DNA of 64,000 nucleotides from DASXKD01 sp963734725 (lineage in GTDB: Bacteria; Actinomycetota; Actinomycetes; Streptosporangiales; Streptosporangiaceae). Position numbers and translations under genes: made by a program. The notes under the pieces are model-generated. The model was not told where the DNA came from and did not search any database. It worked only from the letters and a program-made list of their open reading frames with translations. The stretch is taken from positions 149,263 through 213,262 of the forward strand of contig CAVTIX010000029.1 of the NCBI GenBank assembly GCA_963734725.1. Reading direction: 5' to 3'. Below are positions 31,830-39,545 of the stretch, piece by piece; position 1 is the stretch's first letter, and every line of letters begins with the position of its first letter.

Positions 31830-32123
31830 TCACCTGGCTGGAAGCGGCCATCGCCACGGGGCTGGCGGTGGCGGTGGCAGCATCTCGGTCATCCGGGGCA
31901 CCTGGTAGCCGACCAGGCGGCACAGCCGGTCGTAGCTCACCGGGGCCACGTCCTGGCGGGCCGCTCGTGCCCGGTGGCAGGACACCAGCGTGCCGTCCGC
32001 CGTCCGCCGGATGTCGAACTCGACGTACTCGGCGCCGATTTCCAGCGCGCTCCGGTACGCGTCGTACGTGCCTTCCGGTGCGTGCTCGCTCCCGCCCCGG
32101 TGCGCCGAGATCGCCGTCACCAC
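31830..32123 (-). pseudogene. Truncated glycerophosphodiester phosphodiesterase
   Basis: From GTG 32123 the frame reads TAISAHRGGSEHAPEGTYDA, then EYVEFDIRRTADGTLVSCHR: the GDPD start with its catalytic HRG, the metal-binding E.D pair and the second His. It goes on through VSYDRLCRLVGYQVPRMTEM. Then it degenerates into Pro/Ala-rich sequence and stops at residue 97 of an expected 230-260. The barrel cannot close, so the gene is non-functional. It starts 11 bases after the amidohydrolase stop and was probably once in that operon. Confidence 0.7.
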
Positions 32124-32134
32124 CGCGCTCCCGG

Positions 32135-33109
32135 TCAGCCCGAGACGCCAAACAGGGCGGCGGCGTTGCGCCCGGCGATCAGCTCGGCGTCGGCCGCGGC
32201 CAGGCCGCTGCCGGCGAGCTGGTCCGCGAGCGGGCCGGCGGCCATGTCGAACGGGTAGTCGGTGCCGTACACGACATGGCCCGCGCCGACCGTCTCGGTG
32301 AGGAAGCGCAGCGGGCCCGGCGCGTGCGTCACCGTGTCGAACCAGAACCTGGACAGGTAGGCAGACGGGGCGTGGGCGCAGCCACGGGACTCGGGGCGGA
32401 CCCGGTAGCCGCGATCCAGCCTGCCGATCTGGTAGGGCAGGTAGCCGCCGCCGTGCGTCAGCACCAGCCGCAGCGCGGGGAGCTCGTCCAGTGTCCCGCT
32501 GAAGATCAGCCGGGCCGCGCCTACCGTGGTGGCCAGCGGGTTGCCGATCAGGTTGGTCAGGTAGAAGTCCGTGAGCCCGGGGCGGGCCCCCACGTAGTAC
32601 GGGTGCAGGATCAGCGGCACCCCCAGGTTCGCGGCGGCAGCCAGCACCGCGCGCGGCCCCGGGTGGTCCACCGGGGCGCCCGCCACGTCCGGGCCGATCT
32701 CGGCCCCGCGCATGCCGAGGCCGGTGACCGCGCGCCGCAGTTCGGCGACCGCCGCCGGCGGGTCCTGCATCGGCAGCGTGGCTACGGCGGTGACCCGGCC
32801 GCCCGAGCCGGCCGCGAAGCCGGCCAGCTCGTCGTTCACCTCGCGGCAGAACGCCGCCGCCTCGGTGGCGTCCGCCCAGTACATGAACAGTTGCGGGGCG
32901 ACCGAGACCACGGCGTGGCCGATTCCGTGCTGGTCCATCGCTGCCAGCCGCGCGGGGAGGTCGTAGAACACCGGCGGAACCGGCCAGCGGAAGCCCTGGC
33001 GGTGGACCAGCCACTCCTGGCCGGCGGCGCGCTCAGCGGTCATCCCGTCGAACCCCCGTCCCCGGCGCGCCGCGGCAAGGACGCTCGCCGGGACGAAGTG
33101 CGTATGCAC
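32135..33109 (-). CDS. Metal-dependent amidohydrolase (ACMSD-like decarboxylase/hydrolase family)
   Basis: About 324 residues, TIM-barrel amidohydrolase of the Amidohydro_2 group. The metal-binding HxH is at the very start (HTHFVP). Later ligands are in LILHPYYVG and VLTHGGGYLPYQIGRLDRG; the C-terminal Asp is in VVYGTDYPFDM. The start is uncertain: an open frame extends to 33274, but the extra 55 residues are translated repeat DNA. AAGGAGG at 33121-33127 places translation at GTG 33109. ACMSD-family members decarboxylate or hydrolyse aromatic-ring-cleavage or related acids. Neighbours (3-hydroxyisobutyrate-dehydrogenase-like, alcohol dehydrogenase) fit a small catabolic group. Confidence 0.8.
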   Translation of the reverse strand: MHTHFVPASVLAAARRGRGFDGMTAERAAGQEWLVHRQGFRWPVPPVFYDLPARLAAMDQHGIGHAVVSVAPQLFMYWADATEAAAFCREVNDELAGFAAGSGGRVTAVATLPMQDPPAAVAELRRAVTGLGMRGAEIGPDVAGAPVDHPGPRAVLAAAANLGVPLILHPYYVGARPGLTDFYLTNLIGNPLATTVGAARLIFSGTLDELPALRLVLTHGGGYLPYQIGRLDRGYRVRPESRGCAHAPSAYLSRFWFDTVTHAPGPLRFLTETVGAGHVVYGTDYPFDMAAGPLADQLAGSGLAAADAELIAGRNAAALFGVSG

Positions 33110-33120
33110 GTCGACAATTG

Positions 33121-33250
33121 CCTCCTTCGCGGGCGCTTCGCTCGGTCGTGCCGGAGGCGCGCAAACTGACGGCGCGGGAGGCGTGTCCTCGGCGCCGGGA
33201 TCCCGCATCGCGGAGCGGTGCGGCGTTCGGCCCGGCGCCTGCGGCACGCC
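33121..33250 (-). repeat. Dispersed intergenic repeat, copy A (carries a Shine-Dalgarno sequence)
   Basis: Read on the minus strand it has, in order, GCCGCAGGCGCCGGGCCGAA, CGCCGCACCGCTCCGCG, GGCGCCGAGGACACGCCTCC, GCGCGCCTCCGGCACGAC and CGCGAAGGAGGC. The same blocks in the same order occur at 46886-47041 and 47529-47761. The copy fills the gap between the dehydrogenase stop (33281) and the amidohydrolase start, and its end is that gene's ribosome-binding site. Confidence 0.75.
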
Positions 33251-33280
33251 GGCTGGGCATCCCGGAACACGCATCTCCTC

Positions 33281-34150
33281 TCACATCCCCGCCATGCGCC
33301 GCAGCACCGCGTGCACGCATGCGGTGTCGTCACCGGCGTGGCCCTGGGCCAGCGCCGCGGCGTAGAACGCGGACGCCAGGGTGAACAGCGGGGCAGGGGT
33401 CCCGGTCTCCCGGGCAAATCCGGCGATGATCTGCAGGTCCTTGTCGAACACCGTGGTCGTCACGCCGGGCCCCGAGTAGTCGCGGGCGGCCATCGCCGGG
33501 CCGCGGACCTCGAACATGGCCGACGTGCCCGCCCCGTCGGCGACCGCGGCGAGCACCGTCGCCAGGTCCAGGCCGGCCCGCTCGGCCAGCACCAGGGCCT
33601 CGGCCGCAGCGACGTTGTGGATGGCGACCAGCAGGTTCGCGACGAACTTGATGGCCGAGCCGTTGCCGAACTCGCCGACGTCGTGCACTCCCCGGGTCAT
33701 CGCGCGGAGCACCGGCAGCGCGCGGGCCTTGGCCTCGGCGGGACCGCTCAGGTAGGCGACCACGTCCCCGGTCAGCGCCTGCCCGCCGGTCCCGGACAGC
33801 GGGCAGTCGAGCAGCACGGCGCCGCGTCCGGCGAGGGCATCGCGGGCTTGGCGCTTGGCCGCCACCGGCAGCGTGGAAGTCTCGATCACCACCAGCCCCG
33901 GCCGGGGGCGTGCGGTCAGCCCCGCCGCGACATCGGCGAGCGCGTCCACGGTGGGCAGCGAGGTGACGGCGACGTCCGCGTGCGCGACGGCGTCGCCCGG
34001 GCTGGCCGCGACCGCGCCGCCCCGGGCCCGGTGCGCCGTCACCCGGGCCGGGTCGATGTCGCAGCCCGCGACGTCCCACCCGGTCGCGAGCAGGCGGGCG
34101 CTCAGCGCGGCGCCCATCGTGCCCAGGCCGACGAAGCCGACGGCTGTCAC
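33281..34150 (-). CDS. NAD(P)-dependent 3-hydroxyisobutyrate dehydrogenase-family protein
   Basis: 289 residues: N-terminal Rossmann fold GFVGLGTMGAALSARLLATG (residues 5-24), then SLPTVDALADV and DCPLSGTGGQALTGDVVAYL. The catalytic Lys lies in NGSAIKFVANLLVAIHNVAA, followed by the all-helical C-terminal domain. The family oxidises beta-hydroxyacids or reduces semialdehydes (tartronate, 3-hydroxyisobutyrate, GLYR). GTG 34150 is set by AAGGAGG 6 bases upstream. It is followed by repeat copy A and the amidohydrolase gene, and is divergent from the alcohol dehydrogenase with about 42 bases between starts, so shared regulation is plausible. Confidence 0.87.
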   Translation of the reverse strand: MTAVGFVGLGTMGAALSARLLATGWDVAGCDIDPARVTAHRARGGAVAASPGDAVAHADVAVTSLPTVDALADVAAGLTARPRPGLVVIETSTLPVAAKRQARDALAGRGAVLLDCPLSGTGGQALTGDVVAYLSGPAEAKARALPVLRAMTRGVHDVGEFGNGSAIKFVANLLVAIHNVAAAEALVLAERAGLDLATVLAAVADGAGTSAMFEVRGPAMAARDYSGPGVTTTVFDKDLQIIAGFARETGTPAPLFTLASAFYAAALAQGHAGDDTACVHAVLRRMAGM

Positions 34151-34192
34151 GGGCGCCTCCTTCGTGGTCCGGGCCGGTGAGAGCATTGCACC

Positions 34193-35188
34193 ATGCTGGC
34201 AGCGGTCATCGAGGGGCCGGGCGCCGTCGTGGTCCGGGACACCGCCCCACCGCGGGCCGCGGGGCTGGCCCTGGTCCGGGTGACCCAGGCCGGCGTCTGC
34301 GGCACGGACCGCGTGGTGGCCGCAGACGGCGTCCCGGTGCGGCCGCCCCGGGTGCTCGGGCACGAGATGACCGGGCGGGTCGAGGTGCCGGCGCCCGCGG
34401 GAGCGGTGCCGGCCGGCACTCCGGTCGTGGTGAACCCGGCCTCGTTCTGCGGCGCGTGCCGGGAATGCCGCCGTGGCCTGCCGAACCTGTGCGCCCGCGG
34501 TGGGCTGCTCGGCCGTGATCTCGACGGCTGCTTCGCGGAGTACGTGGCCGTCCCGGAGTCGCTGCTGCACCCGCTGCCCCCAGGGATCACCGCCGACGAG
34601 GCGGTGCTGCTCCAGGTGCTGTCCACCTGCGTGCACGCTCAGCCCCCCGCGGCGGGCAGCGCGGTGGTGGTGGGCCTGGGCGTCACCGGCCTGCTGCACG
34701 TGCAGTTGCTGCGGGACGCGGGGGTGCCGGCGATCATCGGGGTCACCCGCGCGGCGTGGAAGCGGGACCTGGCCCTGGCCAGCGGCGCCAGCGTGGTGGT
34801 GGCGCCGGACGACGCGGCGGCGGCGGTTGCCGAGGCGACCGGGGGGCGGGGCGCCGATGTCGCGATCGAATGCGCCGGCGCCGCCGCGACGCTGGCGCAG
34901 GCCATCCGGCTGGCGGGCCCGGGGGCGACCGTGGTCATGTTCGGCGCCACGCGGGTCGCCGACGGATTCCCGGCCTACGCGGCATACCTCGGGGAACTGA
35001 CGATCCGCTGCCCACGCGCCTCGCGCCCCGCCGACTTCGACACCGCGATCCGGCTCTGCGCCGAACGGCGGGTGTCACTCGCCCCGCTGATCACCGGCCG
35101 GTTCCCGCTCGGCGAAGTGGCGCAGGCGCTGGCTGCCAGCGAGCGCCCGGAGCAGCTGAAGATCGTCCTGGATGTGTCCGGGCCATGA
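34193..35188 (+). CDS. Zinc-dependent medium-chain alcohol/polyol dehydrogenase
   Basis: 331 residues of the MDR superfamily. Catalytic zinc ligands are Cys in AGVCGTDR and His-Glu in VLGHEMTGRV. The structural zinc lobe is complete (FCGACRECRRGLPNLC). The NAD-binding fold is VVVGLGVTGLLHVQLLRDAG. The HEMTG motif and the Glu-containing GCFAEYVAVP are typical of threonine/sorbitol-dehydrogenase-like members. It starts 42 bases from the divergent dehydrogenase gene and is coupled by ATGA to the TrmH-family gene downstream. Substrate unknown. Confidence 0.88.
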   Translation: MLAAVIEGPGAVVVRDTAPPRAAGLALVRVTQAGVCGTDRVVAADGVPVRPPRVLGHEMTGRVEVPAPAGAVPAGTPVVVNPASFCGACRECRRGLPNLCARGGLLGRDLDGCFAEYVAVPESLLHPLPPGITADEAVLLQVLSTCVHAQPPAAGSAVVVGLGVTGLLHVQLLRDAGVPAIIGVTRAAWKRDLALASGASVVVAPDDAAAAVAEATGGRGADVAIECAGAAATLAQAIRLAGPGATVVMFGATRVADGFPAYAAYLGELTIRCPRASRPADFDTAIRLCAERRVSLAPLITGRFPLGEVAQALAASERPEQLKIVLDVSGP

Positions 35189-36021
35189 CCGACCTGATCT
35201 CCAGCGCGGCGAATCCCGTGGTCAAGCGGATGCGCCTGCTCGGCGACCGGAAGCACCGGCGGCGCGAGGGCGCATTCGTGGTGGAAGGGATCCAGCCGGT
35301 CTGGCAGGCGATCGACGCCGGCGCCGACGTGGAGGTCCTGGTGGTGGCGCCGGCCCTGCTCGGATCCCGGGGCGCGGAGCTGGTCGCCGGGCAGGAGGCG
35401 GCCGGGACCAGGGTGGCCCGGGTAACCGGGGAACTGTTCGCCCGGCTGTCGGCGCGGGACGGGCCGTCCGGGCTGGCGGCGATCGTCCGCGCACGTGTTC
35501 CGGGGCTGGCCAGCCTCCCGGTGACCCCGGACGCGGTGTTCATCGCGCTGCACGAGGTCGGCAACCCGGGCAACCTCGGCACGATCATCCGGACGGCCGA
35601 CGCGGCCGGAGCGGCGGGGGTGGCGCTGGTCGGCCCGGCCGCCGACCCGTTCGACCCGGCGTCGGTCAAGGCGTCGATGGGCGCGCTGTTCGCGGTCCCG
35701 GTGGCCCGCGCGGCGGACCCGGCGGAGTTTTTCGCCTGGGCGGCTGGTTCCGGGGTCTCGGTGATCACTACCTCGGCCAAGGCCGAGCGCAGCTTCTGGG
35801 AGGCCGGCTATCCCCGGCCGCTCGCGCTGCTGCTCGGCGCGGAGGGCGCCGGGCTGCCGGACGACGTGCTGGCCGCTGGTGACGCGCAGGTGCGGATCCC
35901 GATGACCGGCACCGCGGAGTCGCTCAACCTGGCCGTGGCCGCGGGCCTGCTGCTGTACCAGGCGCGCAAGCCAGACCTCACCGGGCAGGCTGCAGGTCGC
36001 CGGTCTTCAGCAGGGCCGTGA
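35185..36021 (+). CDS. TrmH/SpoU-family RNA 2'-O-methyltransferase
   Basis: 278 residues: N-terminal substrate-binding domain (NPVVKRMRLLGDRKHRRREGAF region) and a SPOUT knot domain with the three motifs ALHEVGNPGNLGTIIRTADA, LLLGAEGAGL and IPMTGTAESLNLAVAAGLLLY. It methylates ribose in rRNA or tRNA; the tRNA-Met gene lies just downstream but that is not evidence of target. ATG shares ATGA with the dehydrogenase stop. The last 14 codons overlap an antisense remnant (SRPBCC tail), so the C-terminus may have been altered by that junction. Confidence 0.9.
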   Translation: MTDLISSAANPVVKRMRLLGDRKHRRREGAFVVEGIQPVWQAIDAGADVEVLVVAPALLGSRGAELVAGQEAAGTRVARVTGELFARLSARDGPSGLAAIVRARVPGLASLPVTPDAVFIALHEVGNPGNLGTIIRTADAAGAAGVALVGPAADPFDPASVKASMGALFAVPVARAADPAEFFAWAAGSGVSVITTSAKAERSFWEAGYPRPLALLLGAEGAGLPDDVLAAGDAQVRIPMTGTAESLNLAVAAGLLLYQARKPDLTGQAAGRRSSAGP

Positions 36022-36060
36022 GGTCGGCCATGATGCGCGGCCAGCCTTCGCTGATGCCGG
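35978..36060 (-). pseudogene. C-terminal fragment of an AHSA1/SRPBCC-type protein
   Basis: The minus strand encodes GISEGWPRIMADLTALLKTG, then DLQPAR and a TGA stop at 35980-35978. This closely resembles the last residues of AHSA1-like SRPBCC proteins (GWP.IL..LK..LETG). No start or upstream domain is present; further upstream the frame is low-complexity. A 27-residue relic overlapping the end of the TrmH-family gene. Confidence 0.4.
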
Positions 36061-36174
36061 GCGGTGCCCGCGCTCGGCGCTGGCCGAGAGGCAGCGGGCA
36101 GCGGTTCCCGGTAAGCTAGTTGCGCTCCCGGTGCTCCCATGCCGTCCCACGACGGCGCGTGAAGGCCGGTTAGA

Positions 36175-36248
36175 GGCGGAGTAGCTCAGTCAGGCAGAGC
36201 AAGCGGCTCATAATCGCTGTGTCGCCGGTTCAAGTCCGGCCTCCGCTA
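36175..36248 (+). tRNA. tRNA-Met (CAT anticodon, elongator type)
   Basis: 74 bases folding as a cloverleaf: acceptor GGCGGAG/CTCCGCT (first pair G-T) with discriminator A, D-arm GCTC..GAGC, anticodon arm AGCGG-CTCATAA-TCGCT with CAT at 36209-36211, and T-arm GCCGG-TTCAAGT-CCGGC. The paired first base marks an elongator rather than initiator tRNA. CCA is not encoded. It heads the conserved rpmG-MaoC-murB block. Confidence 0.93.
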
Positions 36249-36348
36249 CGCGAGTCAGCCGCAGGCCGGGAAGATGCCGGATCGGCGTGCGGTTATAGTT
36301 CCGCCGGACCTGAAGTACAGGCCCGTCCCAAGAGAAAGGCACTCCCTC

Positions 36349-36513
36349 GTGGCTGCCACCGATGTGAGGCCCAAGATCACCCTGGCATGCCAGGAGTGCA
36401 AGCACCGCAACTACATCACGCGCAAGAACCGGCGGAACGACCCGGACCGGCTCGAGCTGATGAAGTACTGCCCGAACTGCCGCTGCCACCGCCCGCATCG
36501 CGAGACGCGCTAG
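36349..36513 (+). CDS. rpmG: Large subunit ribosomal protein bL33, zinc-binding form
   Basis: 54 residues starting at GTG 36349: AATDVRPKITLACQECKHRN, two CxxC pairs (CQEC, CPNC), and RRNDPDRLELMKYCP. Both zinc-binding pairs are intact, so this is the C+ form. AAAGG lies about 12 bases upstream. In other actinobacteria rpmG, the MaoC pair and the secE-nusG-rpl block lie together, and the same order is seen here at greater distance. Confidence 0.96.
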   Translation: MAATDVRPKITLACQECKHRNYITRKNRRNDPDRLELMKYCPNCRCHRPHRETR

Positions 36514-36518
36514 CCGCG

Positions 36519-36962
36519 GTGGCCGTCAACACGGATTACCTCGGCCGCACATTCCCGGCTACCGAGCCATACGAGGTGAGCCGGGTCAAGATCGCGGACT
36601 TCGCCAAGGCGATCGGGGATCCCAATCCCCTCTACGCCGATGCCGCCGCCGCGAAGGCGGCCGGCTACCCCGACGTGATCGCCCCGCCCACGTTCCCGAT
36701 CGTGATCACCATGGCCGCGAGCCGGGCCGCGATCGGTGACCCGGGCCTCGGCATCAACTACGCCATGGTGGTCCACGGGGATCAGCGGTTCACCTACTCC
36801 CGGCCACTGCAGGCCGGGGACGTGGTGGTCGCGCAGTCCACCATCTCCGGCATCCGCGAGGTGGGCAGCATGACGATGGTGACCACCGAGACCGAGATCA
36901 AGACCGTGGACGGCGAGCACGTCTGCGCCGGCTACGGCACGCTGGTGGAACGGGGGAGCTGA
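36519..36962 (+). CDS. MaoC-family dehydratase, HadA-like (FAS1_DH_region N-terminal type)
   Basis: 147 residues with a single hot-dog fold: LGRTFPATEPYEVSRVKIAD, then FAKAIGDPNPLYAD, AAGYPDVIAPPTFPIV, and INYAMVVHGDQRFTYSRPLQ. This matches HadA-type subunits, which stabilise and bind acyl chains while the partner subunit supplies the catalytic Asp-His. GTG 36519 lies five bases after the rpmG stop; its stop TGA overlaps the next ATG (TGATG). Predicted role: 3-hydroxyacyl-ACP/CoA dehydration with the next protein. No third (HadC-like) gene follows. Confidence 0.88.
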   Translation: MAVNTDYLGRTFPATEPYEVSRVKIADFAKAIGDPNPLYADAAAAKAAGYPDVIAPPTFPIVITMAASRAAIGDPGLGINYAMVVHGDQRFTYSRPLQAGDVVVAQSTISGIREVGSMTMVTTETEIKTVDGEHVCAGYGTLVERGS

Positions 36963-37381
36963 TGACCAAGTTCGCGGACGTGACCGCCGGCGCGCAGCTT
37001 CCGCCCGTCTCCTACCCGGCCACCCGGCTGAGCCTGGTTAAGTACTGCGGCGCATCCGGCGACTTCAACGTCATCCACTGGAACGAGCGGATCGCCCGCT
37101 CGGTCGGCTTGCCCAACGTCATCGCGCACGGCATGTTCACCATGGCGCAGGCGGGCCGGTACCTGACCGACTGGGCCGGCGACGCCGGGGCGCTGGTGGA
37201 TTTCGGCGTCAGGTTCTCCGCCATGGTGGTCGTCCCCGACGACGACACCGGGGCGACCATCGAGGTCAGCGGCACGGTCGAGGAGAAGCTTGACGGCAAC
37301 CTGGTGGCTGTGGCGCTGACCGCGCGGTCGGGCGATGCCAAGGTACTGACCCGGGCCCGCGCGGTCGTGCGCCTGCCCTGA
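36962..37381 (+). CDS. MaoC-family dehydratase, HadB-like catalytic subunit
   Basis: 139 residues. The hydratase-2 signature is complete: YCGASGDFNVIHWNERIARS, then VGLPNVIAHGMFTMAQAGRY, with the catalytic Asp and His (D..xx.H). This is the active partner of the HadA-like subunit encoded immediately upstream with a one-base TGATG overlap. In mycobacteria HadAB works in the fatty acid synthase II cycle; here a general 3-hydroxyacyl dehydratase is inferred. Confidence 0.9.
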   Translation: MTKFADVTAGAQLPPVSYPATRLSLVKYCGASGDFNVIHWNERIARSVGLPNVIAHGMFTMAQAGRYLTDWAGDAGALVDFGVRFSAMVVVPDDDTGATIEVSGTVEEKLDGNLVAVALTARSGDAKVLTRARAVVRLP

Positions 37382-37396
37382 CCGCGATGGCGAAGC

Positions 37397-38509
37397 GTGC
37401 CGCCTAGACCCCAGGTTCCGCTCGCCGGGTATACCACGCTGCGCCTCGGCGGCCCGGCGCGGCGGTTCGCCGAGGCGCCCGGCGACGCAGAACTCATCGC
37501 CCAGGTCCACGCCGCGGATGAGCGGGGCGAGCCGTTGCTCGTCCTCGGCGGCGGCAGCAACCTGGTGATCGCGGATGAGGGCTTTCCTGGCGCCGTCGTC
37601 CGCGTGGCCACGCGGGGCATCCGCCGCGAGCCGGACGGCGAGTCGGTCCTGCTGGCCGTGGCTGCCGGGGAGAACTGGGACTCGGTTGTCGCCGGGGCCG
37701 TGGCGGACGGCCTGGCGGGCCTGGAATGCCTGGCCGGGATCCCCGGGCTCACCGGCGCCACGCCGATCCAGAACGTGGGCGCCTACGGTCAGGAGGTCGC
37801 CGAAACGGTGGTGACGGTCCGCGCTTACGACCGGGACCGCCGCGAGGTGGTGGACCTGCCCGCCGCCGAATGCGGTTTCGGCTACCGGACCAGCGCCTTC
37901 AAGCGGCCGCTGCAGTGCGGGAGCGGCGCCGGGCCCGGCCCGGTGACCGGCCGCTTCGTGGTGCTCGCCGTGACCTTCCGGCTGGAGCGCTCGGCGCTGT
38001 CCGCGCCGGTGCGCTACGGCGAACTGGCGCGCGCGCTCGGCATCCGCGAGGGCGCCCGGGCGCCGCTGGCCGAGGTCAGGTCCGCCGTTCTGGCGCTGCG
38101 CCGGAGGAAGGGCATGGTGCTGGACCCCGCGGACCCCGACACCCGCAGTGCGGGCTCGTTCTTCACCAACCCGGTCCTGGGCCTGGCGGGGTTCGCCGCG
38201 CTGGAACGCGCCGTGGCGGCCACCTGCGGGCCAGGGGTTCAGGTGCCGCGGTTCCCGGCCGGCCCGGGTCACATCAAGGTCCCGGCGGCGTGGCTCATCG
38301 AGCGGGCCGGGTTCACCAAGGGCTACCCGGGCGGCGCCGCGCCGGACGGGCCGCGGATCTCGGCCAAGCACACCCTCGCGCTGGTCAATCCCGGCGGCGC
38401 GACCACGGCTGGCCTGCTCGCCTTGGCCCGGGAGGTCGCCGACGGCGTGCGGAAGGCGTTCGGCGTGGACCTGGCCGCCGAGCCGGTGCTGGTCGGCGCG
38501 GTGCTGTGA
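37397..38509 (+). CDS. murB: UDP-N-acetylmuramate dehydrogenase
   Basis: 370 residues; reduces UDP-GlcNAc-enolpyruvate to UDP-MurNAc with NADPH and FAD, the second committed step of peptidoglycan synthesis. FAD-binding LLVLGGGSNLVIADEGF and GLECLAGIPGLTGATPIQNV, GAYGQEVAE, GFGYRTSAFK with active-site Arg, the catalytic Ser in SAGSFFTNP, and the C-terminal catalytic region KHTLALVNPGGAT are all present (type I enzyme). GTG 37397 has no strong Shine-Dalgarno sequence; it lies 15 bases after the MaoC stop, so coupling is likely. Position next to rpmG and MaoC genes is conserved in actinomycetes. Confidence 0.96.
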   Translation: MPPRPQVPLAGYTTLRLGGPARRFAEAPGDAELIAQVHAADERGEPLLVLGGGSNLVIADEGFPGAVVRVATRGIRREPDGESVLLAVAAGENWDSVVAGAVADGLAGLECLAGIPGLTGATPIQNVGAYGQEVAETVVTVRAYDRDRREVVDLPAAECGFGYRTSAFKRPLQCGSGAGPGPVTGRFVVLAVTFRLERSALSAPVRYGELARALGIREGARAPLAEVRSAVLALRRRKGMVLDPADPDTRSAGSFFTNPVLGLAGFAALERAVAATCGPGVQVPRFPAGPGHIKVPAAWLIERAGFTKGYPGGAAPDGPRISAKHTLALVNPGGATTAGLLALAREVADGVRKAFGVDLAAEPVLVGAVL

Positions 38510-38546
38510 CGGGGCGGGCGGAGTCCGCCCGCCCCGCCGGTCCTGC

Positions 38547-38873
38547 TCAGGCTGACTCGGTCGGCAGGCCCGCGGCGACCCAGTCTTCGATGCCATCGCG
38601 GTACTTGCGGACGTGGGCATACCCGAGCGCGGTCAGCCGGTTGGCGACCTGCCCGCTGTTGGGGCACGAGGGGCCGGTGCAGTAGGTGACGATGGCGGCG
38701 CCCCTGTCGGGCAGGACGGTGGGCGCCAGGGCGTCCACGTCGCCCGGCGCCAGCGCGACGGCGCCAGGCAGGTGCTGCTTGGCGTAGTAGTCCCCGCCCA
38801 GCGCGTCGACGATCGTGACGGTTCCCGCGCCGATGGCTGCCTTCAGCTCATCACGGGTGATCAGTGCGGTCAT
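38547..38873 (-). CDS. Single-domain rhodanese-like protein
   Basis: 108 residues covering one rhodanese fold: LITRDELKAAIGAGTVTIVD, LPGAVALAPGD and the active-site loop VTYCTGPSCPNSGQVANRL. Cys in TYCTGP is the persulfide-forming residue; a second Cys four residues on (PSC) could give redox control. Start ATG 38873 has AGGAGG upstream. It is divergent from a TetR regulator with only 36 bases between starts, which contain a perfect 12-bp palindrome; the regulator probably controls both. Likely involved in sulfane sulfur handling. Confidence 0.88.
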   Translation of the reverse strand: MTALITRDELKAAIGAGTVTIVDALGGDYYAKQHLPGAVALAPGDVDALAPTVLPDRGAAIVTYCTGPSCPNSGQVANRLTALGYAHVRKYRDGIEDWVAAGLPTESA

Positions 38874-38893
38874 ACCGCAACCTCCTAAGAATC

Positions 38894-38905
38894 GGACTAT
38901 AGTCC
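38894..38905. promoter_or_regulatory. TetR operator with embedded -10 box
   Basis: GGACTATAGTCC is a perfect 12-bp palindrome between the rhodanese and TetR starts. Its centre contains TATAGT (38898-38903), positioned seven bases before the tetR ATG, so it can serve as the -10 of a leaderless tetR transcript. Binding of the repressor would occlude its own promoter and that of rhodanese. Confidence 0.6.
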
Positions 38906-38909
38906 ACTT

Positions 38910-39545
38910 ATGCTTGACGACAGTACCGGACCGCAGTCCGCTTCGGCAACTTCATTGGAGCTGCTGCGCACGCCTCCGCCCAAAGAGCGCGCGGACGCCG
39001 CCCGTAACCGCGCGGCGGTGCTCCAGGCCGCCGCGGGGTTGTTCGCCGAACACGGTGTGGCCGCCGTCTCGATGGATCAGGTGGCCGCGGCGGCGGGGGT
39101 GGGCAAGGGCACCATCTTCCGCAGGTTCGGTGACAAGGCCGGGCTGGCGGTGGCGCTGCTGGACACCAGGGAGCGGGAATTGCAGGAGGCGATACTGCAC
39201 GGGCCGCCGCCGCTCGGCCCGGGGGCAGGCCCGGCGGCCAGGCTTACCGCGTTCGCCAGCGCCTACCTTGACTACCTGCTGGAGCACCTAGAGCTGGTCC
39301 GGATGTCGGAGACCGCGGCGCCCGGCGCCCGTTACCGGATCGGGGCGTACCGGTTTTGGCACCGGCATGTTGCGATTTTGCTCAACGGCGCCCCGGATCC
39401 CGACTACGCGGCGCACGCGTTCCTCGCCGCCCTGGCCGCCGAGCACGTGAGCGCGGTCCTGCCGGAGCTGGGGGAAGCGCGGCTGCGGGACGGGCTCGCC
39501 CGCCTCGCCCGGTCAGCGGCCCCCGCGGGTCGCTGCAGCGCCTAG
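38910..39545 (+). CDS. TetR-family transcriptional regulator
   Basis: 211 residues. The N-terminal HTH is canonical: ARNRAAVLQAAAGLFAEHGV, AAVSMDQVAAAAGVGKGTIF, RRFGDKAGLAVALL (residues 30-85). The C-terminal ligand domain is helical (YLDYLLEHLELVRMSETAAP). The ATG has no Shine-Dalgarno sequence and begins seven bases after a TATAGT box, indicating a leaderless mRNA. Divergent from rhodanese, its likely target. The stop overlaps by four bases the end of the convergent prepilin peptidase gene. Confidence 0.9.
   Translation: MLDDSTGPQSASATSLELLRTPPPKERADAARNRAAVLQAAAGLFAEHGVAAVSMDQVAAAAGVGKGTIFRRFGDKAGLAVALLDTRERELQEAILHGPPPLGPGAGPAARLTAFASAYLDYLLEHLELVRMSETAAPGARYRIGAYRFWHRHVAILLNGAPDPDYAAHAFLAALAAEHVSAVLPELGEARLRDGLARLARSAAPAGRCSA

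Noticed and set aside
31649..31860. Plus-strand frame starting MSATVAGPGR and containing RDESEELSPNKEIDDQLLG
   Set aside because: Local sequence looks somewhat protein-like, but there is no ribosome-binding site, no family match I know, and it runs into the antisense of the GDPD remnant.
33110..33274. 55-residue N-terminal extension of the amidohydrolase
   Set aside because: It is translated dispersed-repeat DNA, similar to non-coding copies at 46886 and 47529, not part of the amidohydrolase fold.
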